Shown: piece after piece, positions 26,300 through 34,651 of the stretch
Layout: every line of letters begins with the position of its first letter
How positions within the stretch are numbered: position 1 is the stretch's first letter
Source: Jejuia rubra
GTDB lineage: Bacteria; Bacteroidota; Bacteroidia; Flavobacteriales; Flavobacteriaceae
DNA length: 64,000 nt
Assembly (NCBI RefSeq): GCF_042684665.1
Contig: NZ_JBHULY010000028.1
Span: forward strand, 1-64,000
Reading direction: 5' to 3'
The notes under the pieces: generated by a model
What the model saw: only the letters and a program-made list of their open reading frames with translations
What the model was told of the DNA's origin: nothing
Database searches by the model: none
Program-made: the position numbers and the translations under genes

Positions 26300-29200
26300 C
26301 TAAAGTTTTTCAATCCACTTTCGAGCATTTACAAAAGCCTCGAGCCACGGTGAAACCTCATCTTTTCGTCCTTCAGGGTAATGTGCCCAGTTCCATTGGA
26401 AAGTGGAACGTTCGATGTGTGGCATGGTTACCAAATGACGCCCAGTTTTATCGCATAGCATAGCGGTATTAAAATCTGAACCGTTCGGGTTGTGCGGATA
26501 GCCTTCATAACCATATTTTGCCACAATGTGGTATTTATCTTCGGAATACGGCAGGCTGAATTTCCCTTCGCCATGGGATATCCAAACTCCTAAAGTTGAA
26601 CCAGCAAGCGTTGAAAGCATGACAGAATTATTTTCCTGAATTTTTACTGAAGTGAACGAACTTTCATGTTTTTGCGAATCATTATGATGCATTTTGCCAT
26701 GAATCTCATGGTCAGGATTGATGAGGTCCAATTCCATCCATAATTGACAGCCGTTGCAGATGCCAACGGATAACGTGTCTTCTCTATTAAAAAAGTTTCG
26801 GATTGCCTTTTTCGCCTTCTCATTGTATTTGATGGCACCTGCCCATCCTTTGGCAGAGCCTAAAACATCAGAATTGCTAAACCCACCTACGGCACCTAAA
26901 AATTGTATATCTTCCAAGGTTTCACGGCCAGAAATTAAGTCCGTCATGTGTACGTCCTTCACATCAAAACCTGCCAAATACATGGTATTTGCCATTTCAC
27001 GTTCAGAGTTGGAACCTTTTTCTCGAAGGATAGCTGCCTTAGGTCTCTTATTGTCATTACGAGGAGTTTGCGACGTGGTAATCTCAGATTCTTCGCTTAC
27101 GCTCTGAATGACATCGGCAAGTTTTCCGGTAAACTGTTTTGGAAATTTATATTTAAGCGGTTGATTTTTATAATTATCAAATCTATCCTGCGCTAATCCA
27201 TTTGCAGTTTGCTTTTGGTCCAACAAATACGATGTTTTATACCAAACATCTCGCAGTCTTGAAACGGTCATAGTAAATACGTCAGCATCATTAATAACGC
27301 TGAGTATGTCGCTTTCAGTTACTTTTCCAATGTTGACGAAATCAATATTCGAACCAGACAAAACACTTTCAACAGAATCGTCCTTTACCTGAATCACTAT
27401 ACCTGCATTCTCCCCAAATAAAACTTTAAAAGAATCTTTTTCATTTAAAGCAGATAAGTCCAAAGCCGCGCCAAGATTGTTATCGGCAAAACACATTTCC
27501 AAAAGTGTTGTGATCAATCCACCAGAGGCTACATCATGACCCGCAACTATTTGCTCGTTTCTTATTAAATCTTGAATCGTATTGAAAACCGTTTTTACAT
27601 AACCAGCGTCCTGAACGATTGGGGCTTCATTTCCTATTTTGTTGAGAATCTGCGCAAACGAGCTCCCACCTAATTTGAAACTATCCTGTGAAAGGTTGAT
27701 ATAATACATATCGCCTCCGTTTTTCTTCAAAACAGGTTCCACCACTTTGCTTATATCATTACAATTGGCGGCCGCTGAAATAATTACCGTCCCAGGAGAA
27801 ATCACATCTTCATTGGGGTATTTCTGTTTCATCGAAAGTGAATCTTTTCCTGTTGGCACGTTGATGCCCAAATCAATGGAAAATTCGGAAACTGCTTTTA
27901 CTGCTTCATAGAGCCTAGCATCTTCACCTTCATTTTTACATGGCCACATCCAGTTTGCTGATAAAGAAACCGATTTTAATCCATCTTTTAAAGGTGCCCA
28001 GATGATATTGGTTAATGCCTCGGTAATGGAATTTCTGCTTCCTGCGACAGGATTTATCAATCCAGAAATAGGAGAGTGGCCTATTGAAGTTGCTATGCCT
28101 TCCTTTCCTTTGTAATCCAATGCCATCACGCCAACGTTGTTCAACGGCAGTTGCAAATGTCCTGCGCACTGTTGTTTTGCCACTTTTCCACCAACACAAC
28201 GGTCCACTTTATTCACAAGCCAATCTTTACAGGCAACGGCTTCCAGTTGTAAAACTTGGTCAAGGTAATCGTAAAACTCACTTGGGTTATAATCTACATC
28301 TGCATAGTTCCTTTCCACAGAATTGTCAACCATTACAGTTTTGGGTGAACTTCCAAACATATCTTCCATGGCCAAATCCATGGGGGTATTTCCTTTTGTC
28401 TTGGACTGGAAGGTAAATCTATCGTCTCCCGTAACATCACCAACAGTGTACATTGGTGAGCGCTCGCGATCGGCAATTTTGCGCAACATATCCAAGTGTT
28501 TTTCACCAATAACCAGCCCCATGCGCTCTTGGGACTCGTTGCCTATAATTTCTTTGTCAGACAGGGTGGGATCACCAACAGGAAGGGCATCCAAATCTAT
28601 TTTTCCGCCAGTGTCTTCCACCAATTCAGATAAACAATTCAAATGGCCGCCTGCACCATGGTCGTGAATGGAAACGATATGGTTTTCTTCACTTTCCACC
28701 ATACCACGAACCGCATTGGCGGCACGTTTTTGCATTTCAGGATTGGAGCGTTGCACTGCATTCAGTTCAATACCAGAGGCAAATTCTCCAGTATCCGCAG
28801 AAGATACGGCGGCACCGCCCATGCCAATACGATAGTTTTCACCTCCAAGAATTACAATTTTATCACCAGTTTTTGGTTTGTCTTTTAAGGCTTGAGACAC
28901 TTTTCCGTAACCGATACCGCCTGCTTGCATAATCACTTTATCGAAGCCAAGTTTACGAGCATCTTCCTCATGTTCAAAGGTTAAGACAGATCCACAAATA
29001 AGCGGTTGCCCAAATTTATTCCCGAAGTCGGACGCTCCGTTTGAAGCTTTTATCAAAATATCCATTGGCGTCTGGTACAGCCAATCACGCTCTGCTACGC
29101 CGTTTTCCCATGGCCTATTTTCTTCCAATCGGGAATAGGACGTCATATAAACGGCGGTACCTGCCAAAGGAATGGATCCTTTTCCACCTGCCAATCTATC

Positions 29201-30010
29201 CCTGATTTCGCCACCAGAACCCGTTGCGGCACCATTAAAGGGCTCCACAGTAGTTGGGAAATTGTGTGTTTCTGCTTTTAGGGAAATTACGGAATCGAAA
29301 TCTTCGGTGGTGTAATAATCCGGAATGTCAGCGCGTTTCGGAGCAAATTGCTCAACAATCGGGCCTTTAATAAATGCCACATTGTCCTTATATGCAGAAA
29401 CAATATCGTTGGGGTTCTGTTTCGACGTTTCCTTAATCAATTTGAATAAAGAGGTCGGTTTCTCCTTGCCATCAATCACAAATGTCCCATTGAAAATTTT
29501 ATGGCGACAATGCTCACTATTCACTTGTGAAAAGCCGAACACCTCGGAATCTGTCAACGGTCGTCCGATTTTTTTAGAAACACCTTCTAAATAAGCCACC
29601 TCTTCATCGCTTAACGATAACCCTTCCTGCACGTTGTAAGCCGCAATATCCTCAATGTTTAGAATAGGCTCTGGTTCAATTTCAATGGTAAATGATTCTT
29701 GATTCAAACCATCAAACTTCTCCGAAATCATCGGGTCAAAATCATTAAAATCTTTAGAAACCGCTTTAAACTCTTCAATTCTCAAAATACCATCAATTCC
29801 CATGTTTTGGGAAATTTCCACAGCATTGGTACTCCATGGTGTTATCATGGCAGCGCGAGGACCAACAAAAAAAGCATCCAAAAATGCTTGCTCAATTTTA
29901 GGCTGGTTGCCAAAAAGCCATGTCAATTTCGAAATCGTTTCAGAGGATAATTCTTTTGAAGTTTGAATCGCAAAAATCTTATTGTTTACGTTTCCAAAGA
30001 AGTGAATCAT
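26300..30010 (-). CDS. purL: phosphoribosylformylglycinamidine synthase (large type)
   Basis: 1236 aa, the fused PurL of purine synthesis (FGAR plus glutamine and ATP to FGAM). Order: N-terminal PurS-like part, two AIR-synthase-like ATP-binding halves (ETHNFPTTVEPFNGAATGSGGE is split over residues about 240-262; the second half has VPTGKDSLSMKQ), and a C-terminal glutaminase domain with the cysteine of SVGICNGCQLW and SHGEGKF. Between the synthase and the glutaminase halves the linker carries an in-frame 20-codon insert, encoded by a repeat-like segment (27053-27112). It is transcribed alone; a possible -7 box lies upstream. Confidence 0.95.
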   Translation of the reverse strand: MIHFFGNVNNKIFAIQTSKELSSETISKLTWLFGNQPKIEQAFLDAFFVGPRAAMITPWSTNAVEISQNMGIDGILRIEEFKAVSKDFNDFDPMISEKFDGLNQESFTIEIEPEPILNIEDIAAYNVQEGLSLSDEEVAYLEGVSKKIGRPLTDSEVFGFSQVNSEHCRHKIFNGTFVIDGKEKPTSLFKLIKETSKQNPNDIVSAYKDNVAFIKGPIVEQFAPKRADIPDYYTTEDFDSVISLKAETHNFPTTVEPFNGAATGSGGEIRDRLAGGKGSIPLAGTAVYMTSYSRLEENRPWENGVAERDWLYQTPMDILIKASNGASDFGNKFGQPLICGSVLTFEHEEDARKLGFDKVIMQAGGIGYGKVSQALKDKPKTGDKIVILGGENYRIGMGGAAVSSADTGEFASGIELNAVQRSNPEMQKRAANAVRGMVESEENHIVSIHDHGAGGHLNCLSELVEDTGGKIDLDALPVGDPTLSDKEIIGNESQERMGLVIGEKHLDMLRKIADRERSPMYTVGDVTGDDRFTFQSKTKGNTPMDLAMEDMFGSSPKTVMVDNSVERNYADVDYNPSEFYDYLDQVLQLEAVACKDWLVNKVDRCVGGKVAKQQCAGHLQLPLNNVGVMALDYKGKEGIATSIGHSPISGLINPVAGSRNSITEALTNIIWAPLKDGLKSVSLSANWMWPCKNEGEDARLYEAVKAVSEFSIDLGINVPTGKDSLSMKQKYPNEDVISPGTVIISAAANCNDISKVVEPVLKKNGGDMYYINLSQDSFKLGGSSFAQILNKIGNEAPIVQDAGYVKTVFNTIQDLIRNEQIVAGHDVASGGLITTLLEMCFADNNLGAALDLSALNEKDSFKVLFGENAGIVIQVKDDSVESVLSGSNIDFVNIGKVTESDILSVINDADVFTMTVSRLRDVWYKTSYLLDQKQTANGLAQDRFDNYKNQPLKYKFPKQFTGKLADVIQSVSEESEITTSQTPRNDNKRPKAAILREKGSNSEREMANTMYLAGFDVKDVHMTDLISGRETLEDIQFLGAVGGFSNSDVLGSAKGWAGAIKYNEKAKKAIRNFFNREDTLSVGICNGCQLWMELDLINPDHEIHGKMHHNDSQKHESSFTSVKIQENNSVMLSTLAGSTLGVWISHGEGKFSLPYSEDKYHIVAKYGYEGYPHNPNGSDFNTAMLCDKTGRHLVTMPHIERSTFQWNWAHYPEGRKDEVSPWLEAFVNARKWIEKL
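27053..27112. repeat. 60-bp repeat-like element inserted in frame in purL
   Basis: The segment begins GTCATTACGAGGAG and ends CTCTGAATGAC, with terminal inverted repeats GTCATT/AATGAC. It looks like the widespread GTCATTGCGAGGAG-type interspersed repeat. Its length is a multiple of three and it encodes about 20 polar residues (SEESEITTSQTPRND and flanks) between the two halves of PurL. It is not found elsewhere in this window. Confidence 0.55.
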
Positions 30011-30041
30011 TACGCTTTAGTTGTGTATGTTTAAGAAAATG

Positions 30042-30049
30042 CAAAAATA
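30042..30049 (-). promoter_or_regulatory. possible -7 box of purL
   Basis: TATTTTTG on the minus strand, 31 bp before the purL ATG, matches TAnnTTTG. No TTTG is found at the -33 position. Confidence 0.35.
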
Positions 30050-30136
30050 CACTTTTTTAACGATAGGTTGTTCCTTTTTTACCGAAAGCACAGCCCGTTA
30101 TTAACAGTATTTTTAACAACTATTTTATTTGTTTGG

Positions 30137-30231
30137 GCGTTACCCGAAAAGGGTCGGGCCTGCCTACCGGCAGACAGGCTTTCCACTATGTCTTTTTTGT
30201 GCTGTCCCGATAGCTATCGGGACCCTAACGC
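30137..30231. repeat. multi-hairpin element bounded by GCGTTA/TAACGC
   Basis: The gene-free stretch 30011-30469 contains a 95-bp structure whose ends are inverted (GCGTTA at 30137 and TAACGC at 30226). Inside are three hairpins: ACCC-GAAAA-GGGT, GCCTG...CAGGC at about 30158-30179, and the perfect 20-bp palindrome GTCCCGATAGCTATCGGGAC at 30204-30223. A further hairpin (TTCTCAA/TTGAGAA, 30315-30337) follows. The GGGCGTTACCC...GGGTCGGGC start resembles repeated flavobacterial intergenic DNA I have seen; no gene is supported here. Confidence 0.5.
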
Positions 30232-30379
30232 AGGTATCTGCCAAGGTCGTTTTATAACGGCTAAGTCATATTTTTTTTGCCATATGTGTACAGCAAAGCA
30301 TGAGTCTTCCGGGGTTCTCAAGATAAACTTTTGAGAAGCCCTATAGGCTACCGTTAAGTTGTACTTAGTGGCGGTAATA

Positions 30380-30428
30380 TTATAACTATTCCTTACTAAC
30401 TCTTACTGCCACTAGTTTTGAAAACTAG
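30380..30428. repeat. direct repeat copy 1 flanking the SusD-T9SS gene
   Basis: About 49 bp starting TTATAACTATTCCTT and ending in the 17-bp palindrome CTAGTTTTGAAAACTAG. A second copy in the same orientation lies at 32852-32899, on the other side of the SusD-like gene. Confidence 0.75.
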
Positions 30429-30469
30429 GGGAGAGGTGGCAAGTGGAGGTTTTTGCTTAGTTTTTAGTT

Positions 30470-32638
30470 TTAGTATCTAATAATCGATTTTGTATTTCCA
30501 TTAAAACGAAGAAAGTATACACCTTTTTCTTGAGCAGATAAATCAATTGTTTTTCCTTTTCCAGAAAGAATTAATCTACCTGTAATATCATAAATTGAAT
30601 ATTTAATATTCTCAGAAATTTTAAATATACCAGAAGAAGGGTTGGGGTATACCAACAGATTATCCTCTTTATTAGTAACATCTTTTACAGATAAAACGAT
30701 ACTTTCCCAACCAGGGTTTTGAGGAAAACCTTCAGGATATTTTATTCGAAATGGGCGAAAAGGCAACCAATAGTGCTTAGGGTACTCACAAACTCTCATA
30801 ACAAGTTCACTTTCTTGATATCCACCAGCAGTAGCATGATTTTCTGGAAAATTTAATTGCGTTTTTTGTCTATACCTTTCCAAATGTGCTACTCCCCAAC
30901 GACGAATATCTACCCACCTGTGTCCTTCATATGACATTTCTACGGCTCTTTCTCTTCTTAATTCATCCATAAATTTATTGTTATCGGCAACTATATTAGC
31001 ATGTACATTAGGAATACCCGCTCGATTACGGAATAAATTAACAGCTTCCTCAGCAGTTAAGTTGTAAGAAGCTGGTGCCGCGGTTGCTCCCTTAGATGCA
31101 TGTAGTGCTTCAGCATACATTAAGTACACGTCAGTAAGTCTCATATGCAAACGTACCCCATTAAATTGATCTATTATAGGATTCCATCTGCTATGGTACT
31201 TACCGTCAACTTTAGGGTAAAATTTAGTCCACATATACCCTGTAGTATTTACTATTCTGATGTTTTCAGCACCAGTACTACGATGAACACCCTTATTACT
31301 TGAAGATACATACCAAAGTTTGGCAGTTATATGATTTGGATCCTGAGCTCCAGCATCTATAATATCTCCATCAATAATATGCCACCTATAAAAACGTGGA
31401 TCACGATTTTCGAAAGGCTTATTAGGGTTGTAAGTTGGCGTGCCAAAATTACCAGAAAGATCATCTTCAATAGAAAGTCCATTAGCCATTCCAAAATTGT
31501 AATGAATATAATTGTGTGTAGCATCAATAAGTTCATACCCAGCAGAACCCGTATGAATCGCTCTAGGTACACCAGATGTCATAAATCTTTCGGCTTGTCT
31601 TTTATCTCCTAAAATTGCTGAAAAGATGAATTCTGTACTTCCTGGCCAAGTGTCCGGTATCGGTGTTTTCCAAAAAACTTCATCGTAATTTGCCCAGGAA
31701 GCTAAAGTGTAAACACCTACATCTTTTAATTTAAGAATTTCTGCAAAAGCATCAACTGCCATATCACATAATTCAATATCATAGTTATACGTATTTATCC
31801 CAGGACTATTATTATAAAACATTAACGGACTTGCAGCCAGAAGTAAATTTTTACCTTGAAAAGCATACGCTATTCCTTTAGTAAGTTTATTTTTATTGTT
31901 GCCTAATGTAGATGCTCCAAAAGCTTCTTCATCCCAATCTACAGGCAAAAATTCTGCAGCTTTCTTATAGTCTTCATTAGCTAGCAAAGCAACTTCCTTA
32001 TATGTTTCTGGACGTGGTGTAGATATCTCTATGTCATCAGCATCAAAAACATCAATAATATAAGGGAAGCGTCCCCAAAACTTCATTATTTCATTATGAA
32101 AAAATGCTCTAAAGAAATACGCTTGGCCAAGAATTACGTCTTTTTCTGCTTGAGTAGCATTTACCAATAGGTCTATATTTTGTATCACAATATTGGCTCT
32201 AAGGATACCATGTATACTGCCGTCCCATAAACCAGGCCTTTGTCTATTAAAACTGTTAGGGTTTTCTAGATTTGCTGAATTGGTCCCAGTTGATCCGAAC
32301 TCAGAATTATAATGATTGTTCAAGTAAATAAAGCTATCATTTAAGACATCCAGAAATCTTCCCGAATCAATTTCCCTACTCGCTTTTGTGGGTCTATCTA
32401 CAAAACCATCATCCCCTAAAAGATAATCCTGAAAGGTATGTGCTTGTAGTTCATAAGACACTACTAAGGCATACATCTCTTCTACAAATTCTTGCGAACT
32501 TTCGAAAGAAGCAAATATAGTTTCTAGATCAAGCTCTAATTGACCAAGGTTAGAAGCCTTACTTGTTGCTGTTTGACCAAAAAGAAAAGGAGAAACAACT
32601 AAACCAAAAAATAATAGTAAAGTCTTTTTCATAATCAT
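30470..32638 (-). CDS. RagB/SusD-family protein with a T9SS C-terminal sorting domain
   Basis: 722 aa. A signal peptide (MIMKKTLLLFFGLVVSPFLFGQ) lacks the lipobox cysteine normal in SusD lipoproteins. The middle is SusD/RagB: YFFRAFFHNEIMKFWGRFP near residue 172, LRLTDVYLMYAEAL, and RRERAVEMSYEGHRWVDIRRW near 560. The last 70 residues are a type A T9SS sorting domain (LLVYPNPSSGIFKIS ... GVYFLRFNG ... KSIIRY). Secretion and anchoring by T9SS would replace lipid anchoring. There is no adjacent susC partner, so it may bind glycan on its own or use a SusC elsewhere. The gene lies between two direct repeats, in a repeat-rich region, suggesting acquisition as a unit. Confidence 0.85.
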   Translation of the reverse strand: MIMKKTLLLFFGLVVSPFLFGQTATSKASNLGQLELDLETIFASFESSQEFVEEMYALVVSYELQAHTFQDYLLGDDGFVDRPTKASREIDSGRFLDVLNDSFIYLNNHYNSEFGSTGTNSANLENPNSFNRQRPGLWDGSIHGILRANIVIQNIDLLVNATQAEKDVILGQAYFFRAFFHNEIMKFWGRFPYIIDVFDADDIEISTPRPETYKEVALLANEDYKKAAEFLPVDWDEEAFGASTLGNNKNKLTKGIAYAFQGKNLLLAASPLMFYNNSPGINTYNYDIELCDMAVDAFAEILKLKDVGVYTLASWANYDEVFWKTPIPDTWPGSTEFIFSAILGDKRQAERFMTSGVPRAIHTGSAGYELIDATHNYIHYNFGMANGLSIEDDLSGNFGTPTYNPNKPFENRDPRFYRWHIIDGDIIDAGAQDPNHITAKLWYVSSSNKGVHRSTGAENIRIVNTTGYMWTKFYPKVDGKYHSRWNPIIDQFNGVRLHMRLTDVYLMYAEALHASKGATAAPASYNLTAEEAVNLFRNRAGIPNVHANIVADNNKFMDELRRERAVEMSYEGHRWVDIRRWGVAHLERYRQKTQLNFPENHATAGGYQESELVMRVCEYPKHYWLPFRPFRIKYPEGFPQNPGWESIVLSVKDVTNKEDNLLVYPNPSSGIFKISENIKYSIYDITGRLILSGKGKTIDLSAQEKGVYFLRFNGNTKSIIRY

Positions 32639-32851
32639 AAAATTAAAAACGTGTTTTGTAAGATAATTCTATAAATATAGTAAAAAGATTGTAGGTATTC
32701 AGTCCAATTATGAGAGAAATTTTTACACCTATGTGCCTGATCAATATTTTCCAATTTTTTTATTGATTTTTTTAAGTGTTGATATATACGACCTTATTAT
32801 GGCAAAATATGTAGCATAACCTGTTTGCCTAAAGCTCCCTGACACTTTTTG

Positions 32852-32899
32852 TTATAACTATTCCTTGCCTACTCTTACGCCACTAGTTTTGAAAACTAG
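32852..32899. repeat. direct repeat copy 2 flanking the SusD-T9SS gene
   Basis: TTATAACTATTCCTT..., then ACTCTTAC, GCCA and the palindrome CTAGTTTTGAAAACTAG; it differs from copy 1 at a few central bases and one indel. It lies in the gene-free stretch 32639-33014, which otherwise holds only the tandem repeat at 32886-32933. Confidence 0.75.
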
Positions 32900-32933
32900 C
32901 GGGAGCGGGGTTTTGAAAACTAGCGGGAGCGGG
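32886..32933. repeat. 24-bp perfect tandem duplication
   Basis: Two identical 24-bp units, each beginning GTTTTGAAAACTAGCGGG and ending AGCGGG, directly adjacent (32886-32909 and 32910-32933). The first unit overlaps the end of direct repeat copy 2, so the duplication arose at that repeat. Confidence 0.8.
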
Positions 32934-33014
32934 AGCTTATACTTTAAAAGGCATAGCCATCTGCCAATTTAGCACTAAACAAATATTGGATAGCTATTTG
33001 CTATATTTAATGAA

Positions 33015-33797
33015 ATGGAACAGCAACATTTTAAATTTTCAACAAGGGTTATTGCGTATCCCATACTATTTATACTGACGCTTTGGTTGGTATTTTGGTT
33101 TGAGGTGCGTTTTGGGTTCAATTTTTCCAAGTTTGGCATTTATCCAAGAACGTTATCAGGGCTTATAGGCGTGGTGTTAAGCCCTTTTATACATGGAGAT
33201 ATTGAACATTTATATCATAATACAATTCCATTATTTGTACTATCCATGGCACTGTTTTATTTCTACAAACCTATAGCTTGGAGGGTGTTGTTTTTAGGTA
33301 TTTTGCTATCAGGTTTTTTAACCTGGTGTATCGGTAGGCCGTCCTATCATATTGGTGCCAGCGGACTGATCTATGTACTGGTGAGTTTTACGTTTTTTAA
33401 AGGTGTTTTTGCTAAACATTTTAGGTTAATAGCTCTGTCGCTTCTGGTGGTTTTCCTTTACGGAAGTATGGTGTGGTACACTTTTCCCATAGAGGAGGGG
33501 ATTTCTTGGGAGGGACATTTGGCAGGTCTTATATCTGGGTTTTTGTTCGCTTTGTTTTTTAGAAAACAGATAGCTAAGCCAAAGCGATATGTTTGGGAGC
33601 AAGAAAACTATAATCCAGACGATGATCCTTTTTTAAGGCATTTTGATGAAGATGGGAATTTTATTGATGCCCCCTCTAACTCCCCCGAAGGGGGAGAACT
33701 GGGAAATACCGATTCGAATCGTACAGTAAACTATATTTTTAAGCCAAGGTCTCAGGGTTTGAATGATGAAGGTAAGGATTCCCCCTTTGGGGGTTAG
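33015..33797 (+). CDS. rhomboid-family intramembrane serine protease
   Basis: 260 aa with six membrane segments in the first 185 residues. The HxxxN region is EHLYHNTIPLF, the catalytic serine is S116 in HIGASGLIY and the catalytic histidine is H168 in WEGHLAGLISG. It cleaves transmembrane segments of other membrane proteins; substrates are unknown. The soluble C-terminal tail contains the translated REP-like elements at 33669-33802: PSNSPEGGELG comes from the left arm and the last residues SPFGG plus the stop codon from the right arm. Native-looking tail sequence (VNYIFKP) lies between the arms. It converges on rlmB, overlapping by 4 bp. Confidence 0.9.
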   Translation: MEQQHFKFSTRVIAYPILFILTLWLVFWFEVRFGFNFSKFGIYPRTLSGLIGVVLSPFIHGDIEHLYHNTIPLFVLSMALFYFYKPIAWRVLFLGILLSGFLTWCIGRPSYHIGASGLIYVLVSFTFFKGVFAKHFRLIALSLLVVFLYGSMVWYTFPIEEGISWEGHLAGLISGFLFALFFRKQIAKPKRYVWEQENYNPDDDPFLRHFDEDGNFIDAPSNSPEGGELGNTDSNRTVNYIFKPRSQGLNDEGKDSPFGG

Positions 33798-33802
33798 GGG
33801 GC
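33669..33802. repeat. inverted pair of REP-like palindromes, copy 2, inside coding sequence
   Basis: The left arm (33669-33696) is GCCCCCTCTAACTCCCCC, GAA, GGGGGAG, identical to the left arm of the copy at 10296 except for the loop. The right arm (33781-33802) reads in reverse complement GCCCCCTAACCCCC, AAA, GGGGG. It lies in the 3' end of the rhomboid gene and supplies the stop codon of both that gene and the convergent rlmB. Confidence 0.75.
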
Positions 33803-34534
33803 TGTTCTCTGTCTTACAACTTCATACAAAAAAGCACCACAGGCTACAGATACATTGAGTGACTCGATATCTCCAAACAGTGGTAATTTGGCTTTTTCAT
33901 CTACAACTTTAAGGGTAGAGGGGTTAATGCCCCGACCCTCGGATCCCATGATGATAGCACATGGTTCTTTAAATGATAGATCGTAAAGGAGTGCATCTGT
34001 CTTTTCAGTTGCTGCAATAACTTTAATGCCTGAGGCTTGCATATAAAACACGGCATCCTTGATGTGATCCACTTTACAAATAGGTACTTTGAAAACCGCG
34101 CCGGCACTGGTTTTAATCGTATCGCCATTTATAGGTGCACCGCCTTTCTTTTGAATAATAATGCCATTAACACCCGTACAATCGGCCGTTCTAATGATGG
34201 CACCAAAATTCCTGACATCGCTGAGCTGATCAAGTAAAAGGAATAGTGGTGTTTTACCACTTTCAACTACGTTTATTACCAAATCCTCTAGATTATGGAA
34301 GGCAATAGGTGATATATTCGCTACGGCACCTTGATGGTTCTTTTTAGTGAGCCTATTTAACTTTTCAATGGGTACGTAGGAACTGTTAATGGCATGCTTT
34401 CTTAGCAATGATTCCAGCTCCGTAGACAATTCACCTCTAAGACCTTTTTGCAGAAAGACTTTATCAATGGTTTCGCCAGAATTTATGGCTTCAATAATAG
34501 CTCTTAGGCCGAATATTTGGGTTTGGTTTTGCAT
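33794..34534 (-). CDS. rlmB: 23S rRNA (guanosine-2'-O-)-methyltransferase, RlmB/TrmH type
   Basis: 246 aa SpoU-class methyltransferase. The N-terminal substrate-binding part (IFGLRAIIEAINSGETIDKVFL) is followed by the SPOUT knot: LDQLSDVRNFGAIIRTADCTGVNG (motif 1 split around residue 105-125), IIMGSEGRGINPSTL (motif 2) and LPLFGDIESLNVSVACGAFLYEVVRQR (motif 3). RlmB methylates G2251 of 23S rRNA in E. coli. The last two codons and the stop come from the right arm of the REP-like pair. Confidence 0.9.
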   Translation of the reverse strand: MQNQTQIFGLRAIIEAINSGETIDKVFLQKGLRGELSTELESLLRKHAINSSYVPIEKLNRLTKKNHQGAVANISPIAFHNLEDLVINVVESGKTPLFLLLDQLSDVRNFGAIIRTADCTGVNGIIIQKKGGAPINGDTIKTSAGAVFKVPICKVDHIKDAVFYMQASGIKVIAATEKTDALLYDLSFKEPCAIIMGSEGRGINPSTLKVVDEKAKLPLFGDIESLNVSVACGAFLYEVVRQRTAP

Positions 34535-34651
34535 GGGGTAAATTTAAGGTTTTCTAAATTGTTTGGCACCTGCCATTTTTCCAACTTTATACATTAAGCG
34601 AAAATCTTAACTATGGTTTTTTTCAACCTTTAAATGAAGGATCAGAGTTGA

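Noticed and set aside
30137..30231. Integron attC site
   Set aside because: The GCGTTA/TAACGC ends invite the idea, but no conserved core-site consensus, cassette array or integrase is present, so I describe only the structure.
30068..30334. 88-codon open frame on the plus strand in the repeat-rich spacer after purL
   Set aside because: It runs through the hairpins of the multi-stem element, has an odd composition with many Cys and Pro, and matches no family pattern; it looks like a chance frame through repeat DNA.
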